Notes: a model not told the origin generated them from the letters alone. Positions 34,005 through 47,210 are shown, counted from the stretch's first letter. The stretch is DNA of 64,000 nucleotides from Burkholderia ambifaria (GCF_001443045.1 NZ_LKPJ01000007.1:181790-245789); one strand, 5' to 3'. Program-made: numbers and translations.

Positions 34005-36008
34005 TCAGGCGATCAGCCTGAGCTTCCTCGTCTCCGCGAGCCAGGCCTCGAAGGCCTGGGCCGGCATCGGCCGCGCGAAGTAGTAACCCTGCGCGTAGTC
34101 GACGTTGATCTGCTTCAGGAATTCGGCTTCCGCGTGCGTCTCGACGCCTTCGGCGACCACCGAGAAACTCAGCGCCCTCGCGAGCGACACGACCGAGCGC
34201 ACCAGCGCCTGCGAGCGCGGGTTGCGGTCGATGCCCGTGATGAAGCTGCGGTCGAGCTTGATCGAATCGAGCGGCAGCCGCGACAGCTGCGACAGCGACG
34301 AATAGCCGGTGCCGAAATCGTCGAGGTGAATCTCCGCACCGAGCTGGCGGAATTGCTTCATCAGCTCGTGCGCCGCTTCTTCGTCGTCGATGAAGCTGCT
34401 TTCGGTGAGCTCGATGTCGACGAGGCTCGGCTTCAGCCCCGCGGCGTCGAGAATCGACGCGAACTGATCGACGATGTTCATGTCCTGCAACTGCCGCGCG
34501 GACACGTTCACCGCGATCCGCACGCCGAGCCCCATCGCATTCCATGCGGCGGCCTGCGCGGCAGCGGTGCGCATCACCCAGCGGCCGAGCGGTGCGATCA
34601 GCCCCGACTCCTCCGCGAAGCGGATGAATTCGATCGGCGCGACAAGCCCGCGATCGGGCGATTGCCAGCGGATCAGCGCCTCGACGCCGTGCACGTCGCC
34701 GGTCGCGATGTCGACGACGGGCTGGTAATGCAGCACGAACTGCTCTTCCTCGAGCGCCTTGCGCAGGTTCGTGTCGAGCCACATGTACTTCGCGACCTTC
34801 TGGTTCATCTCGAGCGAGAACACGCGGTACGTATGCTTGCCTTCTTCCTTCGCGACGTACATCGCGGTATCGGCGCTGCGGATCAGCGTTTCGAGCGAAT
34901 CGCCATGCTGCGGATACATCGCGATGCCGATCGAGCAGCTCGTGTAGACCTCCACCAGCCCGAGGTGGATCGGCGTGCGCAGCCGCTCGAGGATGATCTG
35001 TGCGGTCGCCTCGAGCAGCGGCCGCGTGCCGTGCTCGAACAGCACCAGGAATTCGTCGCCGCCGAGCCGCGCGAGCGTCGCGCCGGACGGCAGGCAGCCG
35101 CCGATGACCGCGGACACGTCCTGCAGCAGGCGGTCGCCGGTGATGTGCCCGTAGTGATCGTTGACGCGCTTGAAGTTGTCGAGATCGAGGAACAGGATGC
35201 CGACCTGGCCGCGCAGGTCGGTGCGGTCCGCGGCCAGCGCGACGCGGATGCGCTCGCTGATCGCATGACGGTTCGGCAGGCCGGTCAGCACGTCGGTATT
35301 CGCGAGTTCGCTGAGCCGCTGCTGCGCGTTGCGCTCCTCGGTGACGTCGATGCCCGAGCAGATCAGGAACTGCTCGTCGGCGCCGCTGCCGCTCTGCACG
35401 AACTTGTTGCGGAACTGGAACAGGCGCGGGCCGTTGACCGTGTTGATGTAGCGCTCGACCGCGAACGACCGGTTGCTCGCGAAAAAGCCGGTGATGTTGG
35501 TACGCGACTGCGCGCCCTGCTCGGGGCTCATGAACAGCTCGAACGCGCTGCGGCCGATCACGTCGACCTCGCGCTTGCCCGTCACTTCCTCGCACAGGCG
35601 GTTGAAGCGCTGCACCATGCCGTTGCGGTCGAGGATCACGACGAGCGAATTCACTTCCGACACGACCTGCTCGGCGAACGCGAGCCCGTGTGCGAGATCG
35701 CTGGCGACGGACGCGGTATCGGAATAGGCGGAGGCCGTGCCGGCCCAATTGGCGGTGTCGATCTTTCTGCCGACCAGATGGAGACTGACCGGATCGCCGA
35801 ACAGCGCGAGTTCGAGCACGAGGTGCGACGTGACGCCGGTGAGCGCGCGAATCCGCGCGGCCTGCTCGCCGGTCAGCGCAACCGCGACATTGGTCAGGCC
35901 GCGAACGGCGGCCAGTTCGAGTGCATTGCTGTCGCTGCCGAGGCGCCAGCATGGGCTGCGCGTACCGAGATGCGCTTCGAGCACGGCGCTTTCGTTTTCG
36001 TCATCCAT
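34005..36008 (-). CDS. rpfR: RpfR, BDSF receptor with PAS, GGDEF and EAL domains
   Basis: A 667-residue cytoplasmic protein, exactly the length of Burkholderia RpfR. Domains in order: an N-terminal RpfF-interacting domain (about 1-95), a PAS domain that binds BDSF (about 110-230), an intact GGDEF domain (RLGGDEFLVLFEHG) and an EAL domain (GVEALIRWQSPDRGLVAP ... DDFGTGYSSLSQL). BDSF binding stimulates cyclic-di-GMP breakdown by the EAL domain, lowering biofilm and raising motility and virulence functions in B. cenocepacia. Both catalytic motifs are conserved, so synthase activity is also possible. The start is the ATG at 36006-36008. It lies tail to tail with rpfF, 53 bases apart. Confidence 0.95.
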   Translation of the reverse strand: MDDENESAVLEAHLGTRSPCWRLGSDSNALELAAVRGLTNVAVALTGEQAARIRALTGVTSHLVLELALFGDPVSLHLVGRKIDTANWAGTASAYSDTASVASDLAHGLAFAEQVVSEVNSLVVILDRNGMVQRFNRLCEEVTGKREVDVIGRSAFELFMSPEQGAQSRTNITGFFASNRSFAVERYINTVNGPRLFQFRNKFVQSGSGADEQFLICSGIDVTEERNAQQRLSELANTDVLTGLPNRHAISERIRVALAADRTDLRGQVGILFLDLDNFKRVNDHYGHITGDRLLQDVSAVIGGCLPSGATLARLGGDEFLVLFEHGTRPLLEATAQIILERLRTPIHLGLVEVYTSCSIGIAMYPQHGDSLETLIRSADTAMYVAKEEGKHTYRVFSLEMNQKVAKYMWLDTNLRKALEEEQFVLHYQPVVDIATGDVHGVEALIRWQSPDRGLVAPIEFIRFAEESGLIAPLGRWVMRTAAAQAAAWNAMGLGVRIAVNVSARQLQDMNIVDQFASILDAAGLKPSLVDIELTESSFIDDEEAAHELMKQFRQLGAEIHLDDFGTGYSSLSQLSRLPLDSIKLDRSFITGIDRNPRSQALVRSVVSLARALSFSVVAEGVETHAEAEFLKQINVDYAQGYYFARPMPAQAFEAWLAETRKLRLIA

Positions 36009-36676
36009 GGACACGCCCCGATCCAGAAAAAACGCACAGTGTAGACGGATGCAAGTTGACCGCCCGCGGTCGGGCGCGCAACGCGCGTACCCGGAAGAAC
36101 AGTCTTGATGGCCGTGACAACGGTCCTCGTTCCGAATGTGTTTCCAACGACTAATGCGACCCGGCGTTCGCGCATGTCGCGCGTAAGGTTTTCCAAGCGA
36201 ATGTGTAACCCATCTTATCAAATGACGATGAGGAATGGCACTCACATTTGGAACAGAGTGTCAAGGAATCGGAACTCGATTGGCAGGGGGGATTTTTCGT
36301 GGTTGGCGTGATGCGAGTCGGCGGGCGCCGGGCCCGAAGCGGGCCGGCGAGGTCAGCTGAGCGCCTTGCCGGACGGGCGTTTGCGGGAATCGCGCTAACC
36401 TTGTAGCGATCCGCCCCCGCAGCATTCTGCCGGGGTCGGATCGCATGGCGCCGATCGCGGAATCGGGAATTTTCCATGTCCGCTTATGCGGGAATGCACG
36501 TCTTTATTCCCATACGCGTTGCAATATCGCGTCAATCGATGTGAGCGGATATATCGCCGGGTCGCACCGGCATTGCGGCGCCATGAATGGAACCGGTGCG
36601 ATCGCCCCGCCGCGACGCGCGAAAACCATCCGGCGGGCACGCCGCCGCACCGCTTCCGCGCGTTGCGCGGCGCCGC
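36009..36676. other. rpfR upstream region and gap to the oxoprolinase gene
   Basis: No credible gene. About 36100-36300 is clearly richer in A/T than its surroundings and probably holds the rpfR promoter. Within it lies TGGCACTC - 12 - GAGTGTCA (36236-36243 and 36256-36263), an inverted repeat with one mismatch. Around 36325-36350 is a GC-rich hairpin (GGGCCCG ... CGGGCC) without a T-tract. The part near 36677 is downstream of the oxoprolinase gene and shows no obvious terminator. Confidence 0.45.
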
Positions 36677-40315
<3,639 letters not shown>

Positions 40316-40444
40316 AGCGATGAACTCGATGCGTCGTTGAAGCGAAGATGAAACGAAGGACGAGCGCCGCCGCACGGCGCGCGTCGCGCGCCGCGTGAGG
40401 GCTTCGATCAAAAGGGAGAGGTCAGGCGGCGGGCGGGTGCCCGC

Positions 40445-41749
40445 TTACGCGGCGTCGAGTTCGCGGCCGCGCGTCTCGGGCAGCGTCAGCGCGGCGACGA
40501 TCATCACGCCGTAGGCGGCGACCGCGAAGATCCCGATGCTCGCGCCGAGCCCGTAGTGCTTCGACAGCGCGCCGATCAGGAACGGAAACAGGGCGCCGAC
40601 CGCGCGGCCCACGTTGTAGCAGAAGCCCTGCCCCGAGCCGCGCACTCGCGTCGGGAACAGCTCGGTGAGGAACGCGCCCATCCCGGAGAAGATGCCCGAT
40701 GCGAAGAACCCGAGCGGAAAGCCGAGCCACAGCATCGACGCGTTCGTGAGGTTCAGCGCCGGCGACGTATAGGCGAACGCGATCACCATCGAGCCGAGCG
40801 CGAACAGGATGAAGTTCGGCTTGCGGCCAAGGCGGTCGGTCAAGTACGCGCTCGTCAGGTAGCCAACCCACGAGCCGACGATGATCGTCGCGAGGTAGCC
40901 GCCCGTGCCCATCACGGTCAGGTGCCGCTCGGTCTTGAGGAACGTCGGCAGCCAGGTCGTGATTGCGTAGTAGCCGCCCTGCGCACCGGTCGTCAGCAGC
41001 GCCGCGCGCAGCGTCGTCGACAGCAGCTTCGGCGCGAAGATTTCGGTGAAGCGCGGCGCGTCGGCCACGTTGGCCTGCGTGGCCTTCTCCTTCTCGTAGA
41101 CGTCAGGTTCCTTCACGTAGCGGCGGATCACGACCACCAGCAGCGCCGGCGCGAGGCCGACGAGAAACAGCGCGCGCCATGCCTGTTCGGCCGGCAGCAC
41201 CGAGAACAGCAGGGCATACAGCAGCGCCGACAGCCCCCAGCCGATCGCCCAGCCCGACTGCACGAGGCCGACCGCCTTGCCGCGATCGCGTGCGCGGATC
41301 ACCTCGCCGATCAGCACCGCGCCGGCCGTCCATTCACCGCCGAAGCCGAAGCCCATCAGCGCGCGCGCCGCGAGCAGCTGGTGGTAGCTCTGCGCGAGCC
41401 CGCACAATGCGGTGAACACCGCGAACCACAGCACGGTCAGCTGCAGCGTGCGCACGCGCCCGATCCGGTCGGACAGGATGCCCGCGATCCAGCCGCCAAG
41501 CGCCGACGCGAGCAGCGTCATCGTGCCGATAAAGCCGGCGTCCGCGAGCGAGATGCCCCAGGTCGCGACGAGCGTCGGGATCACGAACGACAGCATCTGC
41601 GTGTCCATCCCGTCGAGCATGTAGCCGACCTTGCAGCTCCAGAACGCGCGGCGTTCGCGCGGCTGCGCGTCCGCATACCACCCGAACAGGCCGCTGCGTG
41701 CGGGGCCCGCGGGATCGGCGGCGGGCGCCGCGAGAGTCTTGCTTTCCAT
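40445..41749 (-). CDS. MFS transporter (sialate/aromatic acid:H+ symporter-like)
   Basis: A 434-residue permease with 12 predicted helices. The first helix region reads SCKVGYMLDGMDTQMLSFVI, loop 2-3 GILSDRIGRVRTLQLTV, and helix 4-5 RALMGFGFGGEWTAGAVLIGE, as in the metabolite:H+ symporter group. AGGAGC lies before the ATG. It is located between the oxoprolinase gene and the hydro-lyase gene on the same strand, so it probably imports their substrate (pyroglutamate, D-glutamate or a hydantoin). Confidence 0.88.
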   Translation of the reverse strand: MESKTLAAPAADPAGPARSGLFGWYADAQPRERRAFWSCKVGYMLDGMDTQMLSFVIPTLVATWGISLADAGFIGTMTLLASALGGWIAGILSDRIGRVRTLQLTVLWFAVFTALCGLAQSYHQLLAARALMGFGFGGEWTAGAVLIGEVIRARDRGKAVGLVQSGWAIGWGLSALLYALLFSVLPAEQAWRALFLVGLAPALLVVVIRRYVKEPDVYEKEKATQANVADAPRFTEIFAPKLLSTTLRAALLTTGAQGGYYAITTWLPTFLKTERHLTVMGTGGYLATIIVGSWVGYLTSAYLTDRLGRKPNFILFALGSMVIAFAYTSPALNLTNASMLWLGFPLGFFASGIFSGMGAFLTELFPTRVRGSGQGFCYNVGRAVGALFPFLIGALSKHYGLGASIGIFAVAAYGVMIVAALTLPETRGRELDAA

Positions 41750-41813
41750 GGTGAAGCTCCTGTCGAAATGTTCGGTCGAAACCGTGTTCGTCGTACCTGC
41801 GGTGCGGGTCGTG

Positions 41814-41849
41814 CGTATCGTCCGTGTCGTGCGTGTCGTGCGTGTCGAG
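41814..41849. repeat. Short 9-bp tandem repeat
   Basis: Four 9-base units in an intergenic stretch: CGTATCGTC, CGTGTCGTG, CGTGTCGTG, CGTGTCGAG. The gap between the MFS and hydro-lyase genes (41750-41974) otherwise shows nothing recognisable. The unit number may vary between strains. Confidence 0.55.
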
Positions 41850-41974
41850 CGTGCGTCGCGATCATTACGCCGCGGCTGCGCGCCGCCCTCCGGCCGGGCG
41901 GATCCTCTGCGGCGCGGCGTACCGCCGCGTCGGGACCGGACCGGCGGCCGTGCAGGCCGCCGGCATCGGTCGGG

Positions 41975-42748
41975 TCAGAACACGGCCAGCGACGCGTTCG
42001 TGATGTCGGTCATCAGCATGTAGCCGGGCGTATGCGCGATCGCGAGCGGCAGCTTCGCTTCCATCAGCGCGGTTTGCGGCGTCACGCCGCACGCCCAGAA
42101 CACCGGCAGCTCGCCGTCGCGCACGGTCACCGCGTCGCCGAAATCGGGCGCGCCAAGATCGGCGATGCCCAGTGCTTCAGGATGGCCGATATGGACCGGC
42201 GCGCCGTGCACGCCCGGGAACCGGCTCGTGATCTGCACCGCGCGGATCGCGTCGGCGCCGCGCAGCGGCCGCATCGACACGACCAGCTGGCCGCCGAAAA
42301 TCCCCGCGCGGCGGTTCGGAATCGACGTGCGGTACATCGGCACGTTGCGCCCCTCCTCGATGTGGCGCAACCCTATTCCTTCACGTGCCAGCATGTCCTC
42401 GAACGAGAACGAGCAGCCGATCGCGAACACCACGAAATCGTCGCGCCACAGCGCCTCGAGCGATTCGACCCGCTCGGTCAGGTGGCCGTCGCGGTATACG
42501 TTGTAGCTCGGCACGTCGGTACGGATGTCGAGATCCTCGCCGAGCACGTCGAGCCGGAACGCGCCCGGTTCGCCGACGCCCAGCAGCGGGCACGCCTTCG
42601 GGTTCGCCTGGCAGAAGCGCAGGAAATCGTGCGCGTACGCGTTCGGCAGGATCGCGAGATTCGCTTGCGCGAACGGGCCGCACTGGCCGGCCGTCGGGCT
42701 GCGGAACGTGCCGTTGCGTACGGACTGGCGGAATTCGGAAGGCGTCAT
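41975..42748 (-). CDS. D-glutamate cyclase / DUF1445-family putative hydro-lyase
   Basis: A 257-residue member of the DUF1445 (UPF0317) family. Landmarks are [58 protein letters not shown] and the C-terminal [20 protein letters not shown] and [12 protein letters not shown]. The mitochondrial relative interconverts D-glutamate and 5-oxo-D-proline. Together with the adjacent oxoprolinase and MFS genes this suggests a pathway for 5-oxo-D-proline or D-glutamate. It is divergent from a LysR regulator. Confidence 0.88.
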   Translation of the reverse strand: MTPSEFRQSVRNGTFRSPTAGQCGPFAQANLAILPNAYAHDFLRFCQANPKACPLLGVGEPGAFRLDVLGEDLDIRTDVPSYNVYRDGHLTERVESLEALWRDDFVVFAIGCSFSFEDMLAREGIGLRHIEEGRNVPMYRTSIPNRRAGIFGGQLVVSMRPLRGADAIRAVQITSRFPGVHGAPVHIGHPEALGIADLGAPDFGDAVTVRDGELPVFWACGVTPQTALMEAKLPLAIAHTPGYMLMTDITNASLAVF

Positions 42749-42953
42749 GATGTTCGATGGCAGATCGGGATGTCGTCGGGATGACGGGGTTGCGTCAGCG
42801 GATACGGCGAAGAATAGAAAAGAAAAAATTTTGTCGCCAACGAGTTTTTTTGCGTCTGGTGTATAGAATTTCTTAACGGATCTCGGGGTTTTCCCCGGTC
42901 CCGTTCACTTTTCTTCACCGGCAAGCTGCGCGTCCAACGTCCGTCCGATCGCC

Positions 42954-43886
42954 ATGAACACGCGTTTTCTCGAAACCTTCGTCACGCTCGCGAAGCTGCG
43001 CAACTTCCGCACGACGGCCGCCGCGCTGCACGCGACGCCGGCCGCGATCTCGCAGCGCCTGAAGGCGCTCGAAGATGAATTGCAGACCGTGCTGGTCGAT
43101 CGCGACAGCCGCGAGTTCCGGCTCACGCCGAACGGCGAGTACCTGCTCGGCTATGCGAAGGCCGTCGTCGAGGCGACGCACGAGTTGCAGGCCGCCGCGG
43201 CCGGCGAAAGCGCGCTGCGCGGCAAGCTGCGGCTCGGCGTGATCGAGACGGTCGTGCACAGCTGGCTGCCGCATTACCTGCGCCGCCTCGCCGCCGACTA
43301 TCCGCAACTGGAGATCGACCTGACCGTCGACGTAAGCGTCGTGCTGCAGCGCCGGCTGATGGCCGGCGAGCTCGACCTGATCATTCGGGTGGAAGGCAGC
43401 GACGAAGCGTCGGTCGTCTGCGACGCGCTCGCGAACTATCCGGTGCGCTGGATCGCGCGCGCCGGGCTGCTGCCGACCACGCGCACGGGCCTCGCGCGGC
43501 AGGTGCTGCGCCAGCCGATCCTGACCTACGGGCGCGGTACCGCGCCGCACCGTGCGCTCGAGGACATCGTGCGCACGCTCGCGCACGCGCACGGCGTGCC
43601 GCTGTCGGAAACGCGCATCACCGGCTCGCCGTCGATCTCGGTGATCGTGCAGCTCGTGCGCGACGGCTTCGGCGTCGCTGCGATTCCGGTGTTGTTCGTC
43701 GATGCGCTGATCGCGAGCGGCGAGGTCGTCGAGCTGCCGCTGCAGCCGTCGCCGCCGTCGATCGTCGTGTCGATGTCGCGCCGGGCCGACGCGCCGAAGT
43801 TCGTGCACGGCGCGTCGATCGCCGCGCGCGTCGCGTGTCACGAGTATTGCGAGAAGAGCAACCGGCTGCTGGTCGAGGCACTTTGA
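42954..43886 (+). CDS. LysR-family transcriptional regulator
   Basis: A 310-residue regulator. The helix-turn-helix reads FLETFVTLAKLRNFRTTAAA and LHATPAAISQRLKALEDELQ, with the two-lobed effector domain beyond residue 90. It is transcribed away from the hydro-lyase, MFS and oxoprolinase genes, which it most likely controls. The 205-base divergent region between them includes an AT-rich stretch near 42820-42880 that would hold both promoters. Confidence 0.92.
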   Translation: MNTRFLETFVTLAKLRNFRTTAAALHATPAAISQRLKALEDELQTVLVDRDSREFRLTPNGEYLLGYAKAVVEATHELQAAAAGESALRGKLRLGVIETVVHSWLPHYLRRLAADYPQLEIDLTVDVSVVLQRRLMAGELDLIIRVEGSDEASVVCDALANYPVRWIARAGLLPTTRTGLARQVLRQPILTYGRGTAPHRALEDIVRTLAHAHGVPLSETRITGSPSISVIVQLVRDGFGVAAIPVLFVDALIASGEVVELPLQPSPPSIVVSMSRRADAPKFVHGASIAARVACHEYCEKSNRLLVEAL

Positions 43887-43948
43887 TGCGGTACGCGGCT
43901 GCCGGGCAGTTCACCCACGGCGCGTGAAGCGCCGATTCGGCGATCGTC

Positions 43949-44275
43949 TTACGCGTGCAGCCCCGCATGCGGCTGACCGAGCTTGCCGTCGCCATACTCG
44001 CGCAGCACCTGCGAGATCACCACGCGATAACCGTCCAGCCAGCGCGCCTGCTTCGCCTTCGCTTCCAGATGCGCGGGATGCTGGATCAACTGCTGCAGCG
44101 CCGCCTCCGATTCCCAGTAGTAGACGTTCTGGATCAGCCCGGCCTCGGCGTTCTCCCATGTCTCCTCACCGAGGTAGCCCGGCGTCGCGCGCGCCATGTC
44201 GGCGATCTGCCGGTCGAGGCGGTGGAATTCGTCGTCGTATTGCCCGGCGCGAAAAATGAAGGTCGATGCGTACAT
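43949..44275 (-). CDS. Antibiotic biosynthesis monooxygenase (ABM) domain protein
   Basis: A 108-residue ferredoxin-fold protein: MYASTFIFRAGQYDDEFHRL, then GYLGEETWENAEAGLIQNVYYWESEAALQ and HPAHLEAKAKQARWLDGYRV. This matches ABM/heme-oxygenase-like dimers, which oxidise small molecules without cofactor. GGAG precedes the ATG. It follows the sulfatase operon on the same strand with a 65-base gap and may or may not belong to it. Confidence 0.8.
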   Translation of the reverse strand: MYASTFIFRAGQYDDEFHRLDRQIADMARATPGYLGEETWENAEAGLIQNVYYWESEAALQQLIQHPAHLEAKAKQARWLDGYRVVISQVLREYGDGKLGQPHAGLHA

Positions 44276-44340
44276 GCGCGCTCCGTCGGAGACGAATGAA
44301 AGAGCGCCAAGTGTAAGGCACGCGTGGCGGGTCGCTGTCG

Positions 44341-45333
44341 TCACGCGGTGCTCTCGACGGGGTCGGGTCGATCGGCGAGCCACGCGTCGATGGATGGGGC
44401 GTCGGCCTGCGTGTTTGTCGCAGTTGCCATGGTTGCCGGCATCGCGGCAAGCGCGTGTCGCGCGCGTTCGAGTGCCTCCGCGAAACCGCGCAACTCGCGT
44501 GTCGCCGGCCGGTCGTCGAGACGCCGGCGCGCGAGTGCCGCTTCGATGCGTGCGTCGATCAACGCGCGCTGCGCGTCGATGAAGTCGACGCACAGCATGC
44601 GGCACCGAGCGGAGATCGACGCGACCGCAAATAACACCGGCACGATCGACATCGTCAGGTAGCCGCCGGGCGCAAGTCGCGCCAATGCGGCGCGTACGTG
44701 CGGGCCGCCGTCGATCAGCGATGCGAACACCGCATCGCGCCACACCGCGCGCTCGAACACGAGCGCCTCGCGAAACGTGTCGAGCGCCGCGCGGTCGGCG
44801 ACCTGCCCTGCCGTGACCAGCGGTATCGCCGGCGTCGTCTCGACCGAAGCCGTAACGTCGTCCGCGCCGACGATGCAATTCGCACCCAGCCACGCCGTCT
44901 CCTCGCGCCGCCCGGCGAGTACACGAGATTGCAACCGGTCCGGCAGCATCGGATCGAGCGGCACCGCGCCGCAGATCGACGGCTTGTCCGCATGCACGCC
45001 GCAACGGCCGTCGTCCGCCAACGCCGCGCACCGGCCCAGCGACGGATAGTCGTAGCCTTGCAGCGTCAGTGCGAGCCATTCGCCATTCACGACGCTGCGA
45101 TGGAACAGTCGGTCGGCCAGCGCATCGGCGGCCGCGACGTCGTTCGCGTCGAGCGCCTGCTCGTGTCCGGCCATGCGCGTTCGTTCACCGATGCGCCACT
45201 TCGGCACGCGATGGATCGTCAGCGCGCCAACGAAGCGGTTCCGATGCCGGAACAGCTCGCGCAACGACAGCGTCGGCGCGCTGTTGCAGCAGCGGCCGCA
45301 TGCATTGCACGCGAGGCGGTAGTCGTCTACCAC
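44341..45333 (-). CDS. YkgJ-like cysteine-cluster protein
   Basis: About 330 residues. The N-terminus bears a cysteine cluster, LACNACGRCCNSAP, followed by further cysteines in LGRCAALADDGRCGVHADKPSICGAVPLDP, the arrangement of zinc/iron-chelating YkgJ and flagellin-lysine N-methylase-like proteins. The C-terminal half is helical without known motifs. A GTG at 45331-45333 overlaps the stop codon of the upstream binding-protein gene (GTGGTAG) and is the likeliest coupled start; its ribosome site is weak, so the start is uncertain. It is the last gene of the sulfatase operon. Confidence 0.72.
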   Translation of the reverse strand: MVDDYRLACNACGRCCNSAPTLSLRELFRHRNRFVGALTIHRVPKWRIGERTRMAGHEQALDANDVAAADALADRLFHRSVVNGEWLALTLQGYDYPSLGRCAALADDGRCGVHADKPSICGAVPLDPMLPDRLQSRVLAGRREETAWLGANCIVGADDVTASVETTPAIPLVTAGQVADRAALDTFREALVFERAVWRDAVFASLIDGGPHVRAALARLAPGGYLTMSIVPVLFAVASISARCRMLCVDFIDAQRALIDARIEAALARRRLDDRPATRELRGFAEALERARHALAAMPATMATATNTQADAPSIDAWLADRPDPVESTA

Positions 45334-46154
45334 GGCCGTCGCACCGAGTCCTGGTAGCGCGTCAGGATGAAATGCGCGACGTCGTCCGAGTGATATGCGG
45401 CGACGAGTTGCGCGACCCACGGCTTCGCACGGTCGGCGTCGCGCACGGTCAGCACGCTCGCATACGGCGAGCGTGCGTCCTCGAGATTGATGCTGTCGCG
45501 CGCCGGTTGAAGGCCCATGCGCGTGGCGTCGTCACTGTCGATCGCGACGAACGCGGTCGAGTCGAGCGCCGCACGAAGCCGGTCGCGGCGCAGCGCAACG
45601 AATTTCAGCGCGAGCCGGTTGCCGGTCACGTCGTGCAGCGTCGCATGCAGGCCGGCCTGTTCGCGCAGCGTCACCAGCGTGTCGTTCTGCAGCAGCACGA
45701 GCGCGCGCGCCATCCCGCGCGGATCGGACGGGATCGCGACCGTCGCGCCGGGCTGCAGTTCGTTCAGGTTTTTCAGCTTGCGCGAATAAAGCGCCATCGG
45801 CAGCGTGACGGTCGGCGCGACGGCGCTCAGCGCATAGCCTTTCGCCGCGCGCGTGGCGCTCAGGCGCTGGGCATCCTCGAAGCTCGCCGCGTCGATGCTG
45901 CCATCGGCGAGCGCGGTATCGATGCGCGATGCGTCGTCGAATTCGACGACGTCGACAGCCAGCCCGCGCGCGGCAGCGACGCGTTTCACCTCGTCGAGGA
46001 TTGCCGCATGCACGCCGCGCGTCACGCCGACGCGCACCGCCGGCGCGGCGGGCGCAGCTGGCGCGGCGAATTCCGCGGCCGCGGCCCACGCCGGATGCAT
46101 GACGCCGCACGCAATGATCAACCCTGCGGCAACGATCCGCCCCGCGCGCTTCAT
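45327..46154 (-). CDS. NlpA/MetQ-like ABC substrate-binding protein
   Basis: A 275-residue exported binding protein. The signal sequence MKRAGRIVAAGLIIACGVMH contains a lipobox-like IIAC, although a signal-peptidase I site (PAWAAAAEF) is also possible. Mature sequence resembles the MetQ/NlpA group: VRVGVTRGVHAAILDEVKRV, GSIDAASFEDAQRL, ATVAIPSDPRGMARALVLLQ and a C-terminal VAQLVAAYHSDDVAHFI. No ABC permease or ATPase is nearby. It overlaps the formylglycine-generating-enzyme gene by four bases (ATGA), tying it to the sulfatase operon; it may bind a product or sulfated ligand. Confidence 0.82.
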   Translation of the reverse strand: MKRAGRIVAAGLIIACGVMHPAWAAAAEFAAPAAPAAPAVRVGVTRGVHAAILDEVKRVAAARGLAVDVVEFDDASRIDTALADGSIDAASFEDAQRLSATRAAKGYALSAVAPTVTLPMALYSRKLKNLNELQPGATVAIPSDPRGMARALVLLQNDTLVTLREQAGLHATLHDVTGNRLALKFVALRRDRLRAALDSTAFVAIDSDDATRMGLQPARDSINLEDARSPYASVLTVRDADRAKPWVAQLVAAYHSDDVAHFILTRYQDSVRRPW

Positions 46155-47200
46155 GACGCATCCCTCAGAATCGTGCGAAACCCGATATGCGACGCGCCGA
46201 GATCGGCTTCCTGCTGTTCGCGCGACGACGCGCGATAGCGTACGCAGTAATCGCGCGAGCACAGGAACGAGCCGCCCTTGATCACCATTGGCGTGTCGTG
46301 CCGGCGCGTCGGCGGTGCGACGGCCGCCGTATCGCCGTTCGTATGCGACTGGTGCGGCCCCGTGTAGGCATCCTTCGTCCATTCCCATGCGTTGCCGATC
46401 ATGTCGTAGAGGCGAAAGCCGTTCGCCGCGTAGCAGCCGACCGGCGCCAGTCCCGCATGGCCGTCCTCGGCCGTGTCGAGCACCGGAAACGCGCCCTGCC
46501 AGTAGTTCGCGGCCGGCTTGCCATTCGCGTCGCGCGGCGCCGTATCGATCGACGCGTCGTCGCGGCCGGCCTTGCCCGCGTATTCCCATTCGGCTTCGGT
46601 CGGCAGGTCGCGGCCGAGCCAGTGGGCGTATGCGAGCGCATCGCGCTGCGTGACGAGCGTCACGGGCAGGTTGCCGAGCCCGTCGACGTTGCTGCCGGGG
46701 CCGCGCGGCGTGCGCCAGGACGCGCCTTTCACCCACGTCCACCATGCAAGGTCGCGTGCATTCAGCTCGTCGCGCGTCGGCACATGAAACACCGCCGCGC
46801 CGCCCTGCTGCTCGGCCTCGGTCACATAGCCGGTCGCCTGCACGAACGCGGCGAACTGCGCGATCGTCACGTCGGTCTGGTCGATCCAGAAGCCGCCGAC
46901 GCGCGTCTTGCCGTCGCCGACCGGACGCTCGTCCGCATAGCCGCGCGTGCTGCCGAACACGAACGCGCCGCCGCTCAGGTGCACCATCCCGGCCTTCGGG
47001 TCGTCGCGCCACTTCGCGGGCAGGCCCGAGTAGCGCGCGCACTGCCGCTCCGTGCCGAGCGGCGCGAGCGTGCGGCCGCGATTCGCGTCGTCGAAGGCCC
47101 CGGCGGGCGACGCCGACGGGCTCGCATAGCCGGCGGCAAACGCGGCGGCGAACAGCGTGGCCGCGAGCGCCGCGCCGAGCGTCCAGAAGCGGAACCGCAT
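46151..47200 (-). CDS. Formylglycine-generating (sulfatase-modifying) enzyme
   Basis: A 349-residue SUMF1/FGE-type protein with a signal peptide (LGAALAATLFAAAFAAG). Landmarks: MVHLSGGAFVFGSTRGYADE at the domain start, GRDLPTEAEWEYAGKAG in the middle, and GGSFLCSRDYCVRYRASSRE near the end. The Cys-x4-Cys pair matches the two copper-binding catalytic cysteines of aerobic FGE, so conversion of a sulfatase cysteine to formylglycine is credible. Export by Sec means it would act in the periplasm, on the co-encoded sulfatase. It lies ten bases after the sulfatase gene. Confidence 0.9.
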   Translation of the reverse strand: MRFRFWTLGAALAATLFAAAFAAGYASPSASPAGAFDDANRGRTLAPLGTERQCARYSGLPAKWRDDPKAGMVHLSGGAFVFGSTRGYADERPVGDGKTRVGGFWIDQTDVTIAQFAAFVQATGYVTEAEQQGGAAVFHVPTRDELNARDLAWWTWVKGASWRTPRGPGSNVDGLGNLPVTLVTQRDALAYAHWLGRDLPTEAEWEYAGKAGRDDASIDTAPRDANGKPAANYWQGAFPVLDTAEDGHAGLAPVGCYAANGFRLYDMIGNAWEWTKDAYTGPHQSHTNGDTAAVAPPTRRHDTPMVIKGGSFLCSRDYCVRYRASSREQQEADLGASHIGFRTILRDAS

Positions 47201-47210
47201 CGTGCCGTCC

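Noticed and set aside
36236..36263. Sigma-54 type promoter (TGGCAC ... ) near the rpfR upstream region
   Set aside because: The second element and the GG-to-GC spacing do not fit the -24/-12 consensus.
40556..42784. A 742-codon plus-strand frame antisense to the MFS and hydro-lyase genes
   Set aside because: It spans two real genes and their gap with no domain; a shadow frame.
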